Assembly: GCF_005222785.1 (NCBI RefSeq) | Contig: NZ_STGH01000002.1 | Location: 620,001 to 684,000 of the forward strand | Direction of reading: 5' to 3' | Length of the DNA stretch: 64,000 nucleotides | Source: Rhodobacter sp. SY28-1 | GTDB taxonomy: Bacteria; Pseudomonadota; Alphaproteobacteria; Rhodobacterales; Rhodobacteraceae | Part shown: piece after piece, positions 26,781 through 37,177 of the stretch | Position numbering within the stretch: the stretch's first letter is position 1 | Layout: the number at the start of each line of letters is the position of its first letter | The notes under the pieces: model-generated | What the model saw: the letters and a program-made list of their open reading frames with translations, nothing else | Told to the model about the DNA's origin: nothing | The model's database searches: none | Position numbers and translations under genes: made by a program

Positions 26781-28343
26781 ATGACTCAGGATAAGGTCGT
26801 CATCTTCGACACCACCCTCCGCGACGGCGAACAAAGCCCCGGCGCGACCATGACCCACGAGGAAAAGCTGGAGATCGCCTCCCTCCTCGACGAGATGGGC
26901 GTCGACATCATCGAGGCCGGCTTCCCCATCGCCTCCGAAGGCGACTTCGCCGCCGTGACCGAGATCGCGAAGCGGAGCCGGAACTCCACCATCTGCGGCC
27001 TCGCCCGCGCGAATTTCAAGGACATCGACCGCTGCTGGGAGGCCGTCAAACACGCCCGCTCCCCGCGCATCCACACCTTCATCGGCACCTCCCCCCTCCA
27101 CCGCGCGATCCCGAACCTGGACATGGACCAGATGGCCGAGAGGATCCATGAAACCGTGACCCACGCGAGGAACCTCTGCGACAACGTCCAGTGGTCCCCG
27201 ATGGACGCGACCCGGACGGAGAACGACTACCTCTGCCGCGTGGTGGAAATCGCGATCAAGGCCGGGGCGACGACGATCAACATCCCCGACACTGTCGGCT
27301 ACACCTACCCGATGGAGTCCGCGAAGATCATCCACATGCTCCTGGAACGCGTGCCGGGAGCCGACACGATCATCTTCGCCACCCACTGCCACAACGACCT
27401 CGGCATGGCGACCGCCAACGCCCTCGCCGCCGTGGAAGCCGGGGCAAGACAGATCGAATGCACGATCAACGGCCTCGGCGAACGGGCGGGGAACACGGCG
27501 CTGGAAGAGGTCGTGATGGCGATGCGGGTCAGGAACGACATCCTGCCGTTCCAGACCGGGATCGACACCACCAAGATCATGAACCTCTCCCGCCGCGTCA
27601 GCCAGGTCTCGGGCTTCCCGGTCCAGTTCAACAAGGCCATCGTCGGCAAGAACGCCTTCCTGCATGAGTCCGGCATCCATCAGGACGGCGTCCTGAAGAA
27701 CGTCCAGACCTTCGAGATCATGCGGCCCGAGGATATTGGGCTGACCCAGAAGAACATCGCGATGGGCAAGCATTCCGGCCGCGCCGCCCTGCGGGCCAAG
27801 CTGAAGGAGCTGGGCTTCGACTTGGCCGATAACCAGCTGAACGACGTCTTCGTCCGGTTCAAGGCTCTGGCCGACCGGAAGAAGGAGGTCTACGACGACG
27901 ACCTGATCGCGCTGGTAAGCGATGAGCAGACCAACGACGCCTACGAATACCTGCAGCTCAAGAAGCTGCGGGTGGTCTGCGGGACCGAAGGGCCGCAAGA
28001 GGCGGACATGATCCTGACCATCGACGGCAAGGACCATCACATCGACGCCACGGGCGACGGCCCGGTGGATGCGGCGTTCAACTGCGTGAAGATGCTCTTC
28101 CCCCACAAGGCGCGGCTGGAGGTCTACCAGGTCCATGCGGTGACCGAGGGGACCGATGCGCAGGCGACGGTCAGCGTCCGGCTGCAGGAAGACGGGCGGA
28201 TCGTGACGGGGTCCTCGGCCGATACCGACACGATCGTCGCCTCGACCCGGGCCTATATCAACGCGCTGAACCGACTGATTGTCCGGCGGCAGAAGACCGC
28301 CCCGGGCGAGGATGTGAAGACCGTCTCCTACCACGGCGAGTGA
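26781..28343 (+). CDS. leuA: 2-isopropylmalate synthase
   Basis: First committed step of leucine synthesis: 2-oxoisovalerate + acetyl-CoA gives 2-isopropylmalate. 520 residues: N-terminal TIM barrel with DTTLRDGEQSPG (catalytic/metal residues at 10-21), HCHNDLGMA with the metal histidines, GLGERAGN, and a C-terminal LeuA regulatory domain (from about 390) for leucine feedback. GAGAAGGA precedes the ATG. Expression is probably controlled by the leader upstream. Confidence 0.97.
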   Translation: MTQDKVVIFDTTLRDGEQSPGATMTHEEKLEIASLLDEMGVDIIEAGFPIASEGDFAAVTEIAKRSRNSTICGLARANFKDIDRCWEAVKHARSPRIHTFIGTSPLHRAIPNLDMDQMAERIHETVTHARNLCDNVQWSPMDATRTENDYLCRVVEIAIKAGATTINIPDTVGYTYPMESAKIIHMLLERVPGADTIIFATHCHNDLGMATANALAAVEAGARQIECTINGLGERAGNTALEEVVMAMRVRNDILPFQTGIDTTKIMNLSRRVSQVSGFPVQFNKAIVGKNAFLHESGIHQDGVLKNVQTFEIMRPEDIGLTQKNIAMGKHSGRAALRAKLKELGFDLADNQLNDVFVRFKALADRKKEVYDDDLIALVSDEQTNDAYEYLQLKKLRVVCGTEGPQEADMILTIDGKDHHIDATGDGPVDAAFNCVKMLFPHKARLEVYQVHAVTEGTDAQATVSVRLQEDGRIVTGSSADTDTIVASTRAYINALNRLIVRRQKTAPGEDVKTVSYHGE

Positions 28344-28350
28344 CGGAAAG

Positions 28351-28381
28351 GCCCGAAATGTCCACGGTGGACATTTCGGGC
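28351..28381. terminator. 31-nt near-perfect palindrome containing GTCCACGGTGGAC
   Basis: Arms of 15 bases (28351-28365 and 28367-28381) pair perfectly around a single central G. The core GTCCACGGTGGAC is copy 2 of the recurring palindrome. It starts eight bases after the leuA stop and lies before the end of the convergent LysR gene, so it probably acts as a bidirectional terminator; there is no U tract. Confidence 0.75.
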
Positions 28382-28415
28382 AACCTTCTGTTATGTAACA
28401 TCTATTCTGCGGACG

Positions 28416-29330
28416 TTAACCTTCTGGAAAGGTCTGCCCACGGCCCATCTCCCGCACATAGTCAACGAAAGCCCGCAGGGGTGGCGCGGGGTTGCGGCGG
28501 CTGGGGAAATACAGGTAGGCCCCCGGAAAAGCTGGAGTCCAGTCGGCAAGCAGTTGCACCAGCCGACCGGCAGAAATGAGGTCCCGCACCTCATCCTCGA
28601 AGAAAAACCCGATCCCGACGCCCGCAACCGTGGCGGCCACACGCAGATCCGTGTCGCGTGAGATGAGCGGACCGTTCACGGCAATCCGCAGTGCTTCGCC
28701 CTCCTTCTCGAACTCCCAGCGGTAGGGCGTCCCGGTGGAAGGCGTCAGCGTGACCATGCAGGCGTGGTCGGCAAGGTCACGCGGATGCAGCGGCTCCGGA
28801 TGGCGCGCCAGATAGTCTGGGGCGGCGACGCAGATCATCCGCAGATCGCCGCCGAAGGGCACGGCAATCATGTCGCCTTCCAGCCGTTCGGCCAGCCGGA
28901 TGCCTGCGTCGAACCCCAAAGCCACGATGTCGACCAGCGCGTCGTTCGAGGCGACCTCCAGCCGCACCCGGGGGTAGCGCGCCAGAAATCCCGGCACCAG
29001 ACGCGCCAGATGCGGCATCGCGACCCGGACCACGTCCAGCCGCAAACGCCCTGACACTTCACCTGCCGCGGCGAATGCGGTGTCCACCACGCCGTCCAGA
29101 TCGTCCAGCACCGGCAGGAGCCGCTCTGCCAGCGCCTGCCCGGCCGCAGTGGGCGCGACTGACCGCGTCGTCCGGTTCAGAAGTCGTTGGCCCAGCCGAT
29201 CCTCCAGCGCGCGGATGGTCTGGCTGAGAGCCGAGGGCGAAACCCCCAGATGCGCCGCCGCGCGGGTAAAGCTGCCGTGCCGGACGACGGCGGCAAAGGC
29301 CCGCAGTTCCGCATAGTCGCCGCCGCGCAT
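28416..29330 (-). CDS. LysR-family transcriptional regulator
   Basis: 304 residues. N-terminal winged helix-turn-helix: LRAFAAVVRHGSFTRAAAHLGVSPSALSQTIRALE, then a substrate-binding effector domain ending with the fairly typical YFPSRRNPAPPLRAFVDYVRE. Closest in style to LysRs that act on adjacent divergent genes; the divergent neighbour is the small DUF1127 gene at 29427, but the true target may be elsewhere. ATG at 29330 follows AAGGA. Confidence 0.92.
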   Translation of the reverse strand: MRGGDYAELRAFAAVVRHGSFTRAAAHLGVSPSALSQTIRALEDRLGQRLLNRTTRSVAPTAAGQALAERLLPVLDDLDGVVDTAFAAAGEVSGRLRLDVVRVAMPHLARLVPGFLARYPRVRLEVASNDALVDIVALGFDAGIRLAERLEGDMIAVPFGGDLRMICVAAPDYLARHPEPLHPRDLADHACMVTLTPSTGTPYRWEFEKEGEALRIAVNGPLISRDTDLRVAATVAGVGIGFFFEDEVRDLISAGRLVQLLADWTPAFPGAYLYFPSRRNPAPPLRAFVDYVREMGRGQTFPEG

Positions 29331-29426
29331 TCCTTAGCCCCACTTCAAAGCTTATTCCGATACTGTCGGATTATCGCATAAATCGTCCTGTGGCAGAAGG
29401 GGGCATCAAGAACAGGAGACAGGATC

Positions 29427-29627
29427 ATGTGGAAACTTATCAAGAGATGGTGGGAAGCCGAAGGTGCGCTGGTCGGGCTGCAGGGTGTAAGCGACCGGAT
29501 GCTTGAGGATATGGGGCTGGAACGGGAAGGCCTTCGCGCGCGGGTGCTGGGCGAGGCCCCGGACCGGCCGGCCGGGACCACCCCGTCCTGCGCCTGCCAG
29601 CCGACCCGCAGGCTTGCAGGCGTCTGA
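29427..29627 (+). CDS. DUF1127-like small protein
   Basis: 66 residues. The core LQGVSDRMLEDMGLEREGLRARV is the DUF1127 pattern (L-x-x-L-s-D-R-x-L-x-D-i-G-l-x-R). In alphaproteobacteria small DUF1127 proteins can bind RNA or affect phosphate/carbon metabolism. The C-terminal tail ends SCACQPTRRLAGV with two Cys, which is unusual. AGGAGACAGGATC precedes the ATG. Divergent from LysR with a 96-base shared region. Confidence 0.8.
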   Translation: MWKLIKRWWEAEGALVGLQGVSDRMLEDMGLEREGLRARVLGEAPDRPAGTTPSCACQPTRRLAGV

Positions 29628-29658
29628 GGCGGGCTGACCTGCACGCTGCCCAGCGGGG

Positions 29659-30744
29659 TCAGGGAATGGCCGCGATGGTCAGGAAGGCGAAGAAGATCAC
29701 CAGATGGATGCCGCCCTGCAGGATGGTGGTTCGACCTGTGGCCAGCGTCAGCGTCGCCATGAACAGCGACAGGACCAGAAGGACCATATGTTCCGCCTCA
29801 AGCCCAAGGACAAGCGTCTGTCCCAGGGCCAAGGAGATCAGGGCCACGGCGGGTATCGTCAGGCAGAGGCTCGCCAGTGCCGACCCGAGGGCCAGGTTGA
29901 TGCTGGTCTGCAAGCGGTTGGCCCGCGCCGCGCGCAGGGAGGCGACCGCCTCGGGCATCAGCACGATCAGCGCGATGACGACGCCGATCAGTTCCGCAGG
30001 CAGGCCTGACCGCGCAATCGCCGCCTCGACGGGATGCGACAGAAGCTCGGCCAGAAGAACGACCGACAGCAAGGACAAGGGCAGCAGGCCGAGCGCGATC
30101 AGAAAGTCGCGCCGGTCGGGCGGCGGGCCATGGTCATCCGCCTCGGCCTCCTCCTTGAAGTCGTCCTTGTGCCGGATCGTCTGGACAAACAGGAACAACC
30201 CGTACAGCGCCAGTGACATGACGGCGACAAAGACCAGCTGGGCTGGTGCGTAGACCGGCCCCGGCACCGTTGTCGTATAGTTCGGCAGGACCAGGCAGAG
30301 CACCGCCAGCGTCCCGAGGACCCCCAGCGCGGCGCTGGCGCTGCGGGCCTGGAAGCTTTGCTCGTGGAACCGGATCCCGCCGGTCAGAAGGCAGAGCCCG
30401 ACAATGCCGTTCAGGACGATCATGATCGCCGCAAAGACGGTGTCGCGGGCGATGCTGCTGTCGGCTTCGGGCGTGGACAAGAGCATCGAGATGATCAGCG
30501 ACACCTCGATCACGGTCACTGCCAGCGCCAGGATGATGGACCCGAATGGCTGGCCGATCCGGTGGGCCACCGTCTCGGCGTGGTGGACGGCGGCGAACAC
30601 TGCCGCGAAGAGGATCGGAACGGCAATCACAAGCACAAGGAGCGGCAGACTGCCATGCAGGACGGACATTCCGATCACGCTGATGCCAGTCGCAACAAGC
30701 GGAAGGATCCACGACCAGGCCGGTGTGCCCGTAGCTAGGGACAT
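29659..30744 (-). CDS. calcium/cation:proton antiporter (ChaA/CaCA type)
   Basis: 361 residues with about 11 hydrophobic segments. Ion-exchanger motifs: ALAVTVIEVSLIISMLL in the first repeat and LIVLMPEAVASLRAARANRLQTSINLALGSALAS in the second, matching ChaA-like Ca2+(Na+)/H+ antiporters. A charged loop, HKDDFKEEAEADDHGPPPD, separates the two halves. ATG at 30744 chosen as the first consistent with the family; a frame to 30981 is too long. Probably handles calcium or sodium excess at the inner membrane. Confidence 0.88.
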   Translation of the reverse strand: MSLATGTPAWSWILPLVATGISVIGMSVLHGSLPLLVLVIAVPILFAAVFAAVHHAETVAHRIGQPFGSIILALAVTVIEVSLIISMLLSTPEADSSIARDTVFAAIMIVLNGIVGLCLLTGGIRFHEQSFQARSASAALGVLGTLAVLCLVLPNYTTTVPGPVYAPAQLVFVAVMSLALYGLFLFVQTIRHKDDFKEEAEADDHGPPPDRRDFLIALGLLPLSLLSVVLLAELLSHPVEAAIARSGLPAELIGVVIALIVLMPEAVASLRAARANRLQTSINLALGSALASLCLTIPAVALISLALGQTLVLGLEAEHMVLLVLSLFMATLTLATGRTTILQGGIHLVIFFAFLTIAAIP

Positions 30745-30880
30745 GCGCTGCCTTTCCCGTTGGTCAGAGCCAATGGCTGCAGGCCTGTCCGGCCATGCGA
30801 TCAGGACGATAACATCCCGAGGGACGGCGTCCAGCGCAACGCGCAACGGGCATTGTCCCGGCGGGTCCGCTTGCGCGCGG

Positions 30881-31630
30881 CTAAAGTGGGCCGAAACGCG
30901 CGGTGATCGCCGCCGCATGTGCCGACAGCGCCGGAGCCTTGGCCCAGTCGGCCAGAAGGTCGGCCCAGTGCAGCGCGACAAAACTGACGTCGTCGCCCTT
31001 TACCGCGCTTGCAAAGTCGGCGATCTCGGCTGCATGCCGCGCGATTGCGTCGGGAGACATCGGCTTGCCGCTGGCCCAGATCGCCGGGGACGCGTGCAGA
31101 TAGACCAGCACAGCCCCCAGGCCGCGCTTCACGCTTTGGGTACGCAGCGCATAGGCGTGCTTCACCAGTTGCACCGCATCAAGGCAGCGATAGGCCTGCC
31201 GCCCTTCGATCAGCGCCAGCCGCATCGCGGTGTAGCGCGCCATGCCCTTGCCCCAGTCGCGGCTGTCGAAGGCTTCGGAAAATCTGGTGGCCTTGCCCGG
31301 ACGGAACGGCTCATAACGCTTGGACTCTACCCCGACCAGCGTCGTCGCTGTGGTGATCGCCGCGTCGAGCCAGGGATGCCGACCGCCCGACCATGGAAAG
31401 CGCAGCTCGGCCTCGATGTCGACGGTCTGCGGCTGGCCCATCGGGACACCCGGCAAGGGTGGCAGGCTGCTCGGGCGGTCCAGAAACCAGCCGAAGGCAT
31501 TCACCGCCAGCGCTGAAGAAGACTCGGGCGAGCCGAACTTGCCCGAGGCGACCTCGTTGCCCGGGGACCGCGCGAGAGCGGCCAGCACTGCCGCTGCCGA
31601 AACGCCGGGGAGGAACTCGGGCGCGGTCAT
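30881..31630 (-). CDS. putative PD-(D/E)xK-like nuclease, unknown role
   Basis: 249 residues. DIEAELRFPWSGGRHPWLDAAI then TTLVGVESKRYEPFR gives a D...ExK arrangement (E-S-K) compatible with a PD-(D/E)xK nuclease core; YLHASPAIWASGKPMS follows. This resembles proteins annotated as PGN_0703-type putative restriction endonucleases, from memory. ATG at 31630 overlaps the stop of the SDR gene (ATGA). No methylase or other defence gene is nearby, so a restriction role is not supported by context. Confidence 0.55.
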   Translation of the reverse strand: MTAPEFLPGVSAAAVLAALARSPGNEVASGKFGSPESSSALAVNAFGWFLDRPSSLPPLPGVPMGQPQTVDIEAELRFPWSGGRHPWLDAAITTATTLVGVESKRYEPFRPGKATRFSEAFDSRDWGKGMARYTAMRLALIEGRQAYRCLDAVQLVKHAYALRTQSVKRGLGAVLVYLHASPAIWASGKPMSPDAIARHAAEIADFASAVKGDDVSFVALHWADLLADWAKAPALSAHAAAITARFGPL

Positions 31631-32382
31631 CCCTTCATCTCTTGCAGCGTGTTGCCGCCATCCACCACCAGCATCGCGCCAGTAACGTAGGACGCTTCCT
31701 CCGAGGCCAGGAACAGGGCACAGGCGGCCACCTCGTCCGGTGTCCCTGGACGGCCTGCGGGGGTGCGTTGTCCTGCGCGGATCTCGTCCTCGGACGAGCT
31801 TTCGGTCTGGATCCAGCCGGGCAGCACCGCGTTGCAGGTCACCCCGCTGCCGCCGTATTCCAGCGCGATCGACCGGGTCATGCCGGTGATCGCCGCCTTG
31901 GCCGTGGCATAGGCAGACGATCCGTCGATGGTCACCACCGGCCCGGTGACCGAAGAGATGTTGACGATCCGCCCATAGCCCCGCGCGGCCATTCCGGGCA
32001 GGGCCGCGCGGCATGAGTGGAAGGTGGTGTTGATGTTCAGCGCCATGTGATGCGCCCAGGCGGCGTCAGTCCAGCCGGCCAGGCGCGCGCGGTCGACCTC
32101 CTTGCCCGACTGGGTCATGCCGGCGTTATTCACCAGGATCTCGACCGGTCCCAGGGCATCCTCGACCGCGCGGAACAGGCCTGCCACCTGGTCGGGATCG
32201 GTCAGATCGGCGACATGGGAAAAGCAGCCGAGCTGGGTGGCGCGCGCATGGATGCGGTCGGTCGTGGCCGTCACCGCGACCTTCGCCCCACCCGCGACCA
32301 GTCCCCGGGCGATGGCGAAACCGATTCCCCCGGGGCTTCCCGCCCCTGTCACCAGCGCAACCCTCCCTGCCACTTTGGTCAT
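31627..32382 (-). CDS. short-chain dehydrogenase/reductase (FabG-like)
   Basis: 251 residues, Rossmann fold with TGAGSPGGIGFAIA (glycine-rich NAD(P) loop), LVNNAGMTQ, the active-site Ser in ISSVTGP, and YATAK with the catalytic Tyr and Lys; the end YVTGAMLVVDGGNTLQ is classical. Substrate unknown. It overlaps the putative nuclease gene by four bases. The 240-base upstream region shared with mreB holds a repeated AAAACTGCAA. Confidence 0.9.
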   Translation of the reverse strand: MTKVAGRVALVTGAGSPGGIGFAIARGLVAGGAKVAVTATTDRIHARATQLGCFSHVADLTDPDQVAGLFRAVEDALGPVEILVNNAGMTQSGKEVDRARLAGWTDAAWAHHMALNINTTFHSCRAALPGMAARGYGRIVNISSVTGPVVTIDGSSAYATAKAAITGMTRSIALEYGGSGVTCNAVLPGWIQTESSSEDEIRAGQRTPAGRPGTPDEVAACALFLASEEASYVTGAMLVVDGGNTLQEMKG

Positions 32383-32424
32383 GGTTTCCCCCCGCCTTGG
32401 ATCTCATCACCGCAAGGATATCGC

Positions 32425-32465
32425 AAAACTGCAATTCAGCACTGAAGAAAGGCAGAAAACTGCAA
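32425..32465. promoter_or_regulatory. AAAACTGCAA direct repeat, possible operator
   Basis: AAAACTGCAA at 32425-32434 and 32456-32465, spaced 31 bases (three helical turns), 40-85 bases upstream of the SDR start. The second copy sits in GCAG-AAAA-CTGC, a small dyad. Could bind a regulator of the SDR gene. Confidence 0.35.
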
Positions 32466-32516
32466 GAGAAATGTCGGATTTCTGCCAGCACGCGGAATTG
32501 AGCCAGCATCGGGTAG

Positions 32517-33662
<1,146 letters not shown>

Positions 33663-33691
33663 GCCATCCCGCTTGAAAAAGGCCTGACCAA

Positions 33692-34693
33692 TTGGCCAAG
33701 AACCGCACCGCACCCGAGGAATACTCGCGGCCCCTGCGCAGGCTTCTGGTCTGGCTGGCCGTGCTGGTGCTGTTGGCCTTTTTCCTGTTGTGGCGGATCG
33801 ACAGCCCGCGGGTCGAACGCTTTCGCGCGGCGCTGATCGACGCGGTGGTGCCGAACCTCGATTGGGCGATGGCGCCGGTGACGGCGGTCGCCGGGATGAT
33901 CGACGACTTCCAAAGCTATACCCGCATCTACGAACAGAACCAGGAACTGAAGCGAGAGCTGCAGCAGATGAAGGCCTGGAAAGAGGCCGCGCTGCAGCTG
34001 GAGCAAAAGAACGCGCGGCTTCTGGACCTGAACAAGGTGCGGCTGGACCCGAAGCTGACCCATGTGACCGGCGTGGTGATGGCGGATAGCGGGTCGCCCT
34101 TCCGGCAGTCGGTGCTGCTGAATGTGGGCGAGCGCGACGGCATCCGTGACGGCTGGGCGACGATGGACGGGATCGGGCTGGTGGGCCGGATTTCCGGGGT
34201 TGGCCCGCGCACGTCGCGGGTGATCCTGGTCACCGATTCCAACAGCCGGATTCCGGTGACGATCCAGCCCTCGGGGCAAAAGGCGCTTTTGTCCGGCGAC
34301 AACTCGCCCCTGCCGCCGCTGGAATTTGTCGAGGATACCGACGAAGTGCGTCCGGGCGACCGGGTCGTGACCTCGGGCGACGGCGCGGTGTTCCCGGCGG
34401 GGCTGCTGGTCGGTCAGGTGGCGCTTGGCACCGACAAGCGGCTGCGGGTGGTGCTGGCGGCGGATTATCAGCGGCTGGAATTCCTGCGCGTCCTGCGCAG
34501 CCATGAGCTGGAGCCGATCACCGACCCTGGCAGCCTGGTGGCGCCCCCTGCCACGCTGCCCTTGCCCGACACCTCGACCGGGGCGGCCGAGGCAGCAGCG
34601 GCGGCCCCGCCGACAGCCACGGAAGGTGGCGACGTCGAGGCAGCCGGGTCCGGCGCGGCCGAAAGCCCCGAGCCGGAGGCCGGCGATGGCTGA
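33692..34693 (+). CDS. mreC: rod-shape-determining protein MreC
   Basis: 333 residues, one N-terminal transmembrane helix (RLLVWLAVLVLLAFFLLW), a coiled coil (about 85-120: YEQNQELKRELQQMKAWKEAALQLEQK) and a periplasmic double beta-barrel region, then a Pro/Ala-rich C-terminus. Links MreB to the wall-synthesis enzymes. It starts with TTG, and the stop overlaps mreD by eight bases. Confidence 0.94.
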   Translation: MAKNRTAPEEYSRPLRRLLVWLAVLVLLAFFLLWRIDSPRVERFRAALIDAVVPNLDWAMAPVTAVAGMIDDFQSYTRIYEQNQELKRELQQMKAWKEAALQLEQKNARLLDLNKVRLDPKLTHVTGVVMADSGSPFRQSVLLNVGERDGIRDGWATMDGIGLVGRISGVGPRTSRVILVTDSNSRIPVTIQPSGQKALLSGDNSPLPPLEFVEDTDEVRPGDRVVTSGDGAVFPAGLLVGQVALGTDKRLRVVLAADYQRLEFLRVLRSHELEPITDPGSLVAPPATLPLPDTSTGAAEAAAAAPPTATEGGDVEAAGSGAAESPEPEAGDG

Positions 34694-35225
34694 GTTCTGG
34701 CGGCAAGAGCACTGGATCTTCCGCGGCCTGTTCCTGGCCATCGCGCTGATGCTGCTGTTCCTGCGGCTGTTGCCTTTGGGCAATGCGCCGGGGGCACTGC
34801 CCGGGCCGGACATCCTTTTGTGCGTGACCCTGGCCTGGATCGTCCGCCGCCCCGACTTTCTGCCGATGCCGCTGATCCTGGTGGTCTTCCTCGGCGAGGA
34901 CCTGATCCTGATGCGGCCCCCGGGCCTTTGGGCCGCCATCGTGATCCTGACGACCGAATTCCTGCGCGGTCGCATCGCGCTCACGCGAGAGTTAAGTTTC
35001 CTGGTCGAGTGGCTCTTGGTCTCGGGCTTGATGCTTGGCATGATCCTTGTCTACCGACTGGTGCTGGGCATCGCCTTCGTGCCGCAGGCCCCCTTCGGCT
35101 TTGCCATCGTGCAGGTCCTGTGGTCGATCGCAGTCTATCCGGTGGTCGTGGGCCTGTCGCGGCTGGCCCTTGACCTGAGAAAGCCCGCAACGGGCGAAGT
35201 GGACGATTTCGGGAGACGGTTGTGA
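34686..35225 (+). CDS. mreD: rod-shape-determining protein MreD
   Basis: 179 residues, about five membrane segments, with LPGPDILLCVTLAWIVRRPDFLP typical of alphaproteobacterial MreD. It belongs to the elongasome in the inner membrane. Start overlaps mreC and the stop overlaps the mrdA start (GTGA), so the operon is translationally coupled. Confidence 0.9.
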   Translation: MAEFWRQEHWIFRGLFLAIALMLLFLRLLPLGNAPGALPGPDILLCVTLAWIVRRPDFLPMPLILVVFLGEDLILMRPPGLWAAIVILTTEFLRGRIALTRELSFLVEWLLVSGLMLGMILVYRLVLGIAFVPQAPFGFAIVQVLWSIAVYPVVVGLSRLALDLRKPATGEVDDFGRRL

Positions 35226-37168
35226 GACGCACGGCCCGCGACACCGAGGAAAGCAATCGCACGCTGAACCGGCGCACCCTTCTTCTGGGCGGGGCGATGG
35301 GGGCGATGATCGCCGTTCTTGGCGTCCGGATGCGCTATCTGCAGGTCGATCAGGCCGACGAGTTCAAGCTTCTGGCCGAGGAGAACCGGATCAACATCCG
35401 CCTGATCCCGCCGGAACGCGGGCTGATCCAGGACCGCAACGGCAAGGTCATCGCCGGGAACGAACAGAACTACCGCGTCGTCATCACCCGCGAGGCGGCT
35501 GGTGACGTGGATCTGGTGCTGCGGCGGCTGGCCACCATCATCCCGATGACCGCCGAAGAGATGGAGCAGGCCATCGAAGAGGTGAACGCCCTGTCGGCCT
35601 TCGTGCCGGTCACCGTGGCCGAGCGCCTGTCCTGGGACGACTTCTCGAAGGTCGCGGTCAACGCCCCGGCCCTGCCCGGCGTCGTGCCCGAGGTCGGCCA
35701 GTCCCGCCGCTATCCGCTGGATTTCGACTTTGCCCATGTCGTGGGCTATGTCGGCCCCGTGTCCGACAAGGACCTGGAAGGGGTGGACTCGCCCGATCCG
35801 CTGTTGCGCATCCCGAAGTTCCAGATCGGCAAGATCGGGGTCGAGAAGTGGATGGAAGACACCCTGCGGGGCGAGGCCGGAACCAAGCGGATCGAGGTCA
35901 ACTCGGCCGGGCGTGTCATGCGCGAGCTGGAGCGTCAGGAAGGCAACCCCGGCAACGACATCCGGCTGACCATCGACGCCGACGTGCAGAATTTTGCCCA
36001 GGCCCGGCTGGGCCAGGAAAGTGCCGCCGCCGTGGTGATCGACGTGACCAACGGCGACATCATCTGCATCGCCTCGTCGCCGTCCTTTGACCCAAACCTG
36101 TTCGTGCGCGGGATCAGCCACGCCGAATACAACCTGCTGACCGAGAACGACCACCGGCCGCTGGCGAACAAGACCGTCTCGGGTGCCTATCCCCCCGGAT
36201 CGACCTTCAAGATGGTCACGGCGCTGGCAGCACTAGAGGCCGGCGTGATCGACGCGAACCATTCCGTCTACTGCCCCGGATACCTTGAATTCGGCGGCCG
36301 GCGGTTCCACTGCCATTCGCGCGGCGGCCACGGCCAGGTCGGCCTGAGCGAAAGCCTGGAGAAAAGCTGCGACGTCTTCTACTACGACGTGGCCCAGAAG
36401 GTCGGCATCGACCGGATGGCCGAGATGGGCCGCAAGCTGGGTCTTGGCCACAAGTTCGAAATCCCGATGTCCGCGGTGACCGAGGGCAACATGCCCGACA
36501 AGGCCTGGAAGCTGGCCCGGCACAAGCAGGAATGGCGGATCGGCGACACGATCAACGCCTCGATCGGGCAGGGCTATGTGCTGACCTCGCCCCTGCAACT
36601 GGCGGTGATGACGGCCCGCATCGCCAGCGGGCGCGCCGTGGCGCCGCGGCTGGTGCGGATGGTCAACGACCAGGAACTGCCGATTCCCGAAGCGCCGCCG
36701 CTGGAAGTGTCGCCGGAATACCTGGCCGCAGTGCGGGCCGGGATGAATGCGGTGGTGAACGGAGAGCACGGCACCGCAAAGTCCAGCCGCATCGTCGAGC
36801 CGACGATGGTGATGGCGGGCAAGACCGGGACCAGCCAGGTGCGCAACATCTCGGCGGCAGAACGCGCGGCCGGGGTGATCTCGAACGACGACCTGCCCTG
36901 GAACCGCCGCGACCATGCGCTGTTCGTGGGCTATGCGCCGTTCGACGCGCCGCGCTATGCGATTTCGGTCGTGGTGGAACATGGCGGGGGCGGCTCGACC
37001 GCAGCCGCGCCCATCGCGCGGGATATCATCCTGCGGGCGATGTCCGGCGGGCTGCCGTCGCTGGAGGCCTATCCTTCCAGCCAGCGCGGCCGGATCGAGA
37101 CGATGCTGAAGGAACTTCCCCTGCGCGACCCCGTCACCGGGCAGCCGCCCGTGCAGACCGAAACGTAA
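35222..37168 (+). CDS. mrdA: penicillin-binding protein 2 (elongasome transpeptidase)
   Basis: 648 residues. N-terminal transmembrane helix (LLLGGAMGAMIAVLGVRM), PBP dimerisation domain with PERGLIQDRNGKVIA, then the transpeptidase domain with the active-site motif PPGSTFK (S327, K330) and the KTGTSQ motif near the end. Cross-links side-wall peptidoglycan in rod elongation and is the likely target of amdinocillin. GTG start overlaps mreD. Confidence 0.96.
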   Translation: MRRTARDTEESNRTLNRRTLLLGGAMGAMIAVLGVRMRYLQVDQADEFKLLAEENRINIRLIPPERGLIQDRNGKVIAGNEQNYRVVITREAAGDVDLVLRRLATIIPMTAEEMEQAIEEVNALSAFVPVTVAERLSWDDFSKVAVNAPALPGVVPEVGQSRRYPLDFDFAHVVGYVGPVSDKDLEGVDSPDPLLRIPKFQIGKIGVEKWMEDTLRGEAGTKRIEVNSAGRVMRELERQEGNPGNDIRLTIDADVQNFAQARLGQESAAAVVIDVTNGDIICIASSPSFDPNLFVRGISHAEYNLLTENDHRPLANKTVSGAYPPGSTFKMVTALAALEAGVIDANHSVYCPGYLEFGGRRFHCHSRGGHGQVGLSESLEKSCDVFYYDVAQKVGIDRMAEMGRKLGLGHKFEIPMSAVTEGNMPDKAWKLARHKQEWRIGDTINASIGQGYVLTSPLQLAVMTARIASGRAVAPRLVRMVNDQELPIPEAPPLEVSPEYLAAVRAGMNAVVNGEHGTAKSSRIVEPTMVMAGKTGTSQVRNISAAERAAGVISNDDLPWNRRDHALFVGYAPFDAPRYAISVVVEHGGGGSTAAAPIARDIILRAMSGGLPSLEAYPSSQRGRIETMLKELPLRDPVTGQPPVQTET

Positions 37169-37177
37169 GGGGGACGC

